NCBI GenBank assembly: GCA_963706425.1
Contig: CAVPMN010000020.1
Location: forward strand, 1,984,001-2,048,000
Direction: 5' to 3'
DNA length: 64,000 nt
Source: CAVPMN01 sp963706425
GTDB taxonomy: Bacteria > Actinomycetota > Acidimicrobiia > Acidimicrobiales > Acidimicrobilacustridaceae
Position numbers and translations under genes: made by a program. The notes beneath the pieces were generated by a model. That model did not search any database and had not been told where the DNA came from. It saw only the letters and a program-made list of their open reading frames with translations. This document shows, one piece after another, positions 60,871 to 64,000 of the stretch. How positions within the stretch are numbered: position 1 is the first letter of the stretch; every line of letters begins with the position of its first letter.

Positions 60871-61053
60871 ATGGGTGAAAAGGCCGACCAGGCAAAGGGA
60901 CGAGTCAAAGAGGCCGCCGGCGATCTCACCGGCGACAAGGACCTCGAGCGTGAGGGCAAGGCCGACCGCGTCAGCGGCGAGGTGAAGGAGAAGGTCGGCG
61001 ACGCCGTCGACTCCGTGAAGGACACCGCCAAGCGCATCGTCGGTCGCGACTGA
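60871..61053 (+). CDS. CsbD-like stress protein
   Basis: 60 residues: GEKADQAKGRVKEAAGDLTG then KADRVSGEVKEKVGDAVDSV and DTAKRIVG. Highly charged helical hairpin, the CsbD family, which in Bacillus is under sigma-B control. ATG at 60871 with GAAGGAGC six bases upstream. A sigma-F/B-type promoter precedes it and a strong terminator follows, so it is a single-gene unit. A sigma-F/B-type sigma gene is encoded 1 kb downstream. Confidence 0.92.
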   Translation: MGEKADQAKGRVKEAAGDLTGDKDLEREGKADRVSGEVKEKVGDAVDSVKDTAKRIVGRD

Positions 61054-61065
61054 ACGAGAAACATC

Positions 61066-61104
61066 GGTCACCCGGGCGCGAAACCACCACGTGCCCGGGT
61101 GACC
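61066..61104 (+). terminator. Intrinsic terminator after csbD
   Basis: GGTCACCCGGGC (61066-61077) and GCCCGGGTGACC (61093-61104), perfect 12-bp stem, followed by GTCGTTGTGTTG. Confidence 0.8.
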
Positions 61105-61204
61105 GTCGTTGTGTTGCCGCGTCGACCACGAGGTGCCCTTGAACGCTGAACATCCATCCAGATCGGCCGAGACCGACCATCAGGCCACCGGTAGGGTGAC
61201 CGAC

Positions 61205-61555
61205 ATGGCCGAACTGCCGCTCACCATCGAAGAGCACGCCGCTGCACCGGACCAGCGCGACGGCGCCAGTGGGCCCACCGTGGTGTTGGCCCTCACGGGC
61301 GATCTCGATCCGCACACCGCGCCGATGCTGTCGGACGCGGTGAGCCAACAACTCGAGCGAGGCGTGCGGCACCTCACGCTCGACCTGCGAGCGCTCGACT
61401 TCGTCGACTCGTCGGGTCTGCGGGTGATCATCGCCACCCATCGCGACCTGGCCGGCGTGTCGGGTCGGCTCACGTTGCGGGCGCCCACCGACTCGACCCG
61501 ACGACTGCTCGAGGTCACCGGCCTGCTCGACCAGCTCGACATCGAGGACGCATGA
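61205..61555 (+). CDS. STAS-domain anti-sigma factor antagonist
   Basis: 116 residues. SpoIIAA/RsbV-like: PTVVLALTGDLDPHTAPMLS, RHLTLDLRALDFVDSSGLRV (the second Ser of DSSG is the phosphorylation site), LTLRAPTDSTRRLLEVTGL. When unphosphorylated it should bind the anti-sigma kinase encoded next and free the sigma factor. ATG at 61205 (GTG 61196 also possible). The stop lies in a 23-bp duplication shared with the next start. Confidence 0.9.
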   Translation: MAELPLTIEEHAAAPDQRDGASGPTVVLALTGDLDPHTAPMLSDAVSQQLERGVRHLTLDLRALDFVDSSGLRVIIATHRDLAGVSGRLTLRAPTDSTRRLLEVTGLLDQLDIEDA

Positions 61556-61586
61556 CCGGGTCAATCGAGGACGCATGACCGAGTCA
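61541..61586. repeat. 23-bp tandem duplication at the antagonist/anti-sigma junction
   Basis: ATCGAGGACGCATGACCGGG with TCA at 61541-61563 and a copy with one change at 61564-61586. Each copy carries ATGA. The first ATG opens a 9-codon frame that ends at the second ATGA, where the next gene starts. Confidence 0.95.
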
Positions 61587-62033
61587 GGCGGGGTCGACGG
61601 CTCCGACGCGACCGGCGGCATCGACGGCGTCGTCCGTCTGCAACTGCCCGCCCACACCCGCTTCCTGCGACTCGCCCGGCTCACCGCCACGGGCGTTGCC
61701 ACCGATGCAGGGTTCGACCTCGAGCAGATCGAGGATCTCCGGCTCGCGATCGACGAGGCGTGCGCGGTGCTGCTCGACGCCGCCGCCGACGGAGATCTCC
61801 TCATCACCTATCGGTTCCGGCCTGACGGTGGGGTCGAGATCGAGGGCAGCACCCAGGCCGGCGAAGAGTCGCTCGATGTGCACCCGGTGGCGGCCGACCT
61901 GTTGGCCATGACCACCGACGAGCACTCGTTCGAGGTCATCCCTGCCGACGACGGGGCGGAGCCTCCGGCACCAGCTCGGCGAGCGTTCCGGCTGGTCAAG
62001 CTTCGCGCTGGTGACCGCGTTGAGCCAGGCTGA
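61575..62033 (+). CDS. RsbW/SpoIIAB-type anti-sigma kinase
   Basis: 152 residues. N-terminal VVRLQLPAHTRFLRLARLTAT, then FDLEQIEDLRLAIDEACAVLLDAA, the N-box helix of the GHKL ATPase fold in the DEA variant of actinobacterial anti-sigma factors, and a strand LLITYRFRPDGGVEIEGS. The GxGLG-type ATP lid is not clear, as in some actinobacterial members, so kinase activity is inferred. ATG at 61575. The 3' end overlaps the sigma gene by 23 bp. Part of a three-gene partner-switching unit. Confidence 0.82.
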   Translation: MTESGGVDGSDATGGIDGVVRLQLPAHTRFLRLARLTATGVATDAGFDLEQIEDLRLAIDEACAVLLDAAADGDLLITYRFRPDGGVEIEGSTQAGEESLDVHPVAADLLAMTTDEHSFEVIPADDGAEPPAPARRAFRLVKLRAGDRVEPG

Positions 62034-62769
62034 GAAGCGCGCCGACGACCTCGAGCGGTTTCGCCATTACCGCATCACCCGAGATCGCCGAGAGCGCAAC
62101 CAACTGGTCGAGGACCATCGCCACCTCGCCGACTACCACGTCCGTCGCTACGGCGGGAAAGGACCGTCCGACGACGACCTGCGCCAGGTCGCGCTCCTCG
62201 CCATACTGCGCGCCGTCGAGCGTTTCGATCCCGAGATGGGGGTGACGTTCGGGACCTTCGCGAACCGCACCATCGACGGCGAGATGAAGCGCTACCTGCG
62301 CGATCGCACGTGGAGCGTGCGGCCGCCCCGGCGGGCCCAGGAGCTCCACCTCGAGCTGCGCCGCACCGACGAAGATCTCACCCAGTCGCTCGGGCGGTCG
62401 CCGACGGTGCCCGAGCTCGCCACCGCGCTCGGCGTCGAGGTCGACGACGTGCTCGAGGCGCTCGAGGTCTCGGGCGCGCGGCGTGCGGCCAGCCTCGACC
62501 AACCGGTGGGCGGCGACGACGACCACACCCGGGGCGACCGCCTCGGCTCGGTCGACATCAACTACACCGCCATCGACCATCGCCTCCTCGTCGAGGAGCT
62601 GCTCGACGGGCTCGACGAACGCGATCGACTCATCGTGCAGCGCCGGTTCTTCGAGAACCGGTCGCAGGACGAGATCGCCACCGAGCTGGGCGTGAGTCAG
62701 TCCTACCTCTCGCGCATGCTGCGCCGCATCCTGGTCGACCTCCGCGACCGCATCGAGCCGGTCGACTGA
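62011..62769 (+). CDS. Stress/sporulation-type sigma factor (SigF/SigB family)
   Basis: 252 residues. Region 2: EDHRHLADYHVRRYGGKGPS, DDLRQVALLAILRAVERFDPE, FGTFANRTIDGEMKRYLRD, WSVRPPRRAQEL; region 3: SLGRSPTVPELATALG; region 4: LDERDRLIVQRRFFENRSQ, DEIATELGVSQSYLSRML. SigF/SigB group. GTG at 62011 is inside the upstream anti-sigma gene, so the two are translationally coupled. Expected targets include csbD, whose promoter has GGGTAC. Confidence 0.93.
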   Translation: MTALSQAEKRADDLERFRHYRITRDRRERNQLVEDHRHLADYHVRRYGGKGPSDDDLRQVALLAILRAVERFDPEMGVTFGTFANRTIDGEMKRYLRDRTWSVRPPRRAQELHLELRRTDEDLTQSLGRSPTVPELATALGVEVDDVLEALEVSGARRAASLDQPVGGDDDHTRGDRLGSVDINYTAIDHRLLVEELLDGLDERDRLIVQRRFFENRSQDEIATELGVSQSYLSRMLRRILVDLRDRIEPVD

Positions 62770-62788
62770 GCAACCGGCGGCGATACCG

Positions 62789-64000
62789 TTGTCTCCGCAG
62801 CTCGCGGGGGCACGGGCTGGTCGTCGCCGCCGAGGGGAGACTCGCATCGATTCCGCCGCCCATCAGCCGACCCCGGCCGCCGTCCCCACGCCCGAACAGG
62901 TGTGGGAGCGGCTGGTGCGCGACCCCACGGTGTTCCGCGGCCTGGTCGACTACTCGACCGACTTCATCGGCATGGCCACGCTCGACGGCCGGCCGGTCTA
63001 CATCAACCCGGCCGGACGCGAGCTGGTGGGGTTGGCGTCGCTCGAGGCCGCGCTCGAGCTCGAGTTGGCCGAACTGGTCACCGAGGAGATGCGCGCGGTG
63101 TGGAACGGCGAGATCGTGCCCACCGCACTGCGCGAGGGTCATTGGCAGGGCGAGACGCAACTGCAGCATCTCGAGTCCGGCACCCGCATCGACGTCGAGC
63201 TTTCGCTCTTCGTTGTGCCCGATGCCGACGGCACGCCGCTGTGCTTCGCCACCGCCACGCGCGACATCACCCAACGCAAGAGTCTCGAACGACTGGCGCG
63301 AACCGAAGAGGAACGCCAACGCACGCTGCTCGAGGTGGGCACCGCGGTGGTGTGGCGCACCGATCCCCTCGGGCGCTTCCACGATCGACAACCGACGTGG
63401 GAGACCTACACCGGCCAGACATGGCACGAGTACGAAGGGTTCGGTTGGGTCGAGGCGATCCATCCCGACGACCGCGACGCCTTGCTCGCGGTGTGGCGCA
63501 ACTCGGTGGCCCGGGCCGAGTTCTACGAGCATCACGCGCGCTTCTGGTGCGCCGCCGACCGCGACTACCACTTCTGCGAGGTGCGCGGCGTGCCGATCGT
63601 CGACGACGACCAGCGGCTGGTCGAGTGGACCGGATTCATCGTCGACGTGCACCATCGCCGCCAGCTCGAAGCCGAGCTGCGCAGTCAGGCCGCCCGGCTG
63701 CGCAGCCTCGAAGACGCCGACACGGTCGGCGTGATGTGCGGCATCGACGACCAGATCATCGAAGCCAACGACTACCTGCTCGACCTGCTCGGCTACACGC
63801 AGGCCGAGCTCGATGCGGGCGACCTGCGGTGGAGCGCGCTCACACCCGATGGCTACGCCACCGCCGATGCCGCGGTGTTCGCCGAAGTGCTGGCGTCCGG
63901 ATCGGCCCCGCCCTATGAGAAGGAGCTGCTGCGCAAAGACGGCGCGCGTGTGCCCGTCCTGGTCGCCGCCACCCGGCTGCTCGATCCGCCGCCGCTCGAG
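62789..64000 (+). CDS. Multi-PAS sensor protein, 3' end outside the window
   Basis: At least 404 residues with no stop before the right edge. PAS 1 (about 50-160: GLVDYSTDFIGMATLDGRPV, YINPAGRELVGL, PDADGTPLCFATATRDITQR), PAS 2 (about 175-300: GTAVVWRTDPLGRFHDRQPT, YTGQTWHEYEGFGW, IHPDDRDALLAVWRN, EWTGFIVDVHHRRQLE) and the start of PAS 3 (IIEANDYLLDLLGYTQAEL, LLRKDGARVPVLVAATRLL). No signal peptide. Start uncertain: TTG 62789 is the first usable codon; GAGGGGAG at 62833 sits eight bases before an ATC codon where a start would be expected. Output domain unseen; a PP2C phosphatase would fit the adjacent partner-switching genes. Confidence 0.8.
   Translation, partial: MSPQLAGARAGRRRRGETRIDSAAHQPTPAAVPTPEQVWERLVRDPTVFRGLVDYSTDFIGMATLDGRPVYINPAGRELVGLASLEAALELELAELVTEEMRAVWNGEIVPTALREGHWQGETQLQHLESGTRIDVELSLFVVPDADGTPLCFATATRDITQRKSLERLARTEEERQRTLLEVGTAVVWRTDPLGRFHDRQPTWETYTGQTWHEYEGFGWVEAIHPDDRDALLAVWRNSVARAEFYEHHARFWCAADRDYHFCEVRGVPIVDDDQRLVEWTGFIVDVHHRRQLEAELRSQAARLRSLEDADTVGVMCGIDDQIIEANDYLLDLLGYTQAELDAGDLRWSALTPDGYATADAAVFAEVLASGSAPPYEKELLRKDGARVPVLVAATRLLDPPPLE

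Overview
High-GC actinobacterial chromosome around the replication origin. The gene order CCA-adding enzyme (divergent) / acetyltransferase / DUF6049 / kinase / ECF sigma-anti-sigma / trxB / trxA / CwlM-like / parB-parA / rsmG / jag / yidC / yidD / rnpA / rpmH // dnaA-dnaN-recF-DUF721-gyrB-gyrA-DUF3566-tRNA-Ile is the conserved actinobacterial origin block (compare M. tuberculosis Rv3907c to gyrA). Low similarity to textbook members, many GTG starts, a FliA/WhiG-like sigma and long proline/threonine linkers suggest a deep branch such as Acidimicrobiia; this placement is inference from gene content, not a tree.

Layout. 1-12 kb: tRNA maturation enzyme, histone-deacetylase-like protein, and the cell-envelope/redox cluster, in which trxB and trxA each carry an exact GGAAT-N18-GTT (sigma-R/H type) promoter. 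12-18 kb (minus strand): parAB with two parS sites, rsmG, jag, yidC, yidD, rnpA, rpmH. 18-20.1 kb: dnaA and oriC, with DnaA boxes phased at 21 bp and a DnaA-trio-like unwinding element next to dnaN. 20.1-28.6 kb: dnaN, recF, DUF721, gyrB, gyrA, a TadE-like protein, DUF3566, tRNA-Ile. 28.6-36.2 kb: a dehydrogenase, a WhiG/FliA-type sigma factor, a possible copper module (YcnI, CopC-CopD fusion, zinc-finger anti-sigma, divergent SigC-like ECF sigma) and a HisN-like phosphatase. 36.2-51.1 kb: metabolic and envelope genes (P450, zinc alcohol dehydrogenase, GT-C proteins, amine oxidase, SDR, VanY-type peptidase, AAA ATPase, D-aminoacylase). 51.1-58.2 kb: secreted proteins including a modular beta-helix protein and a CAP-domain protein. 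58.2-64 kb: antiporter, MarR, YceI, CsbD, and a partner-switching stress module (STAS antagonist, anti-sigma kinase, sigma-F/B-type factor, PAS sensor running off the window).

Two cautions. First, about 15 otherwise sound genes are broken by one-base frameshifts; nearly all look like a single base read twice, so they are most simply sequence errors, and 51.4-56.5 kb is especially dense. I give merged coordinates for such genes. Second, promoter and operator calls rest on consensus matching by eye.

The most interesting non-coding signals are the oriC architecture, a 16-bp-arm palindrome occurring three times at gene 3' ends whose arms contain parS half-sites, tandem repeats that start at stop codons, and sigma-specific promoters that tie window genes to sigma factors encoded in the same window.
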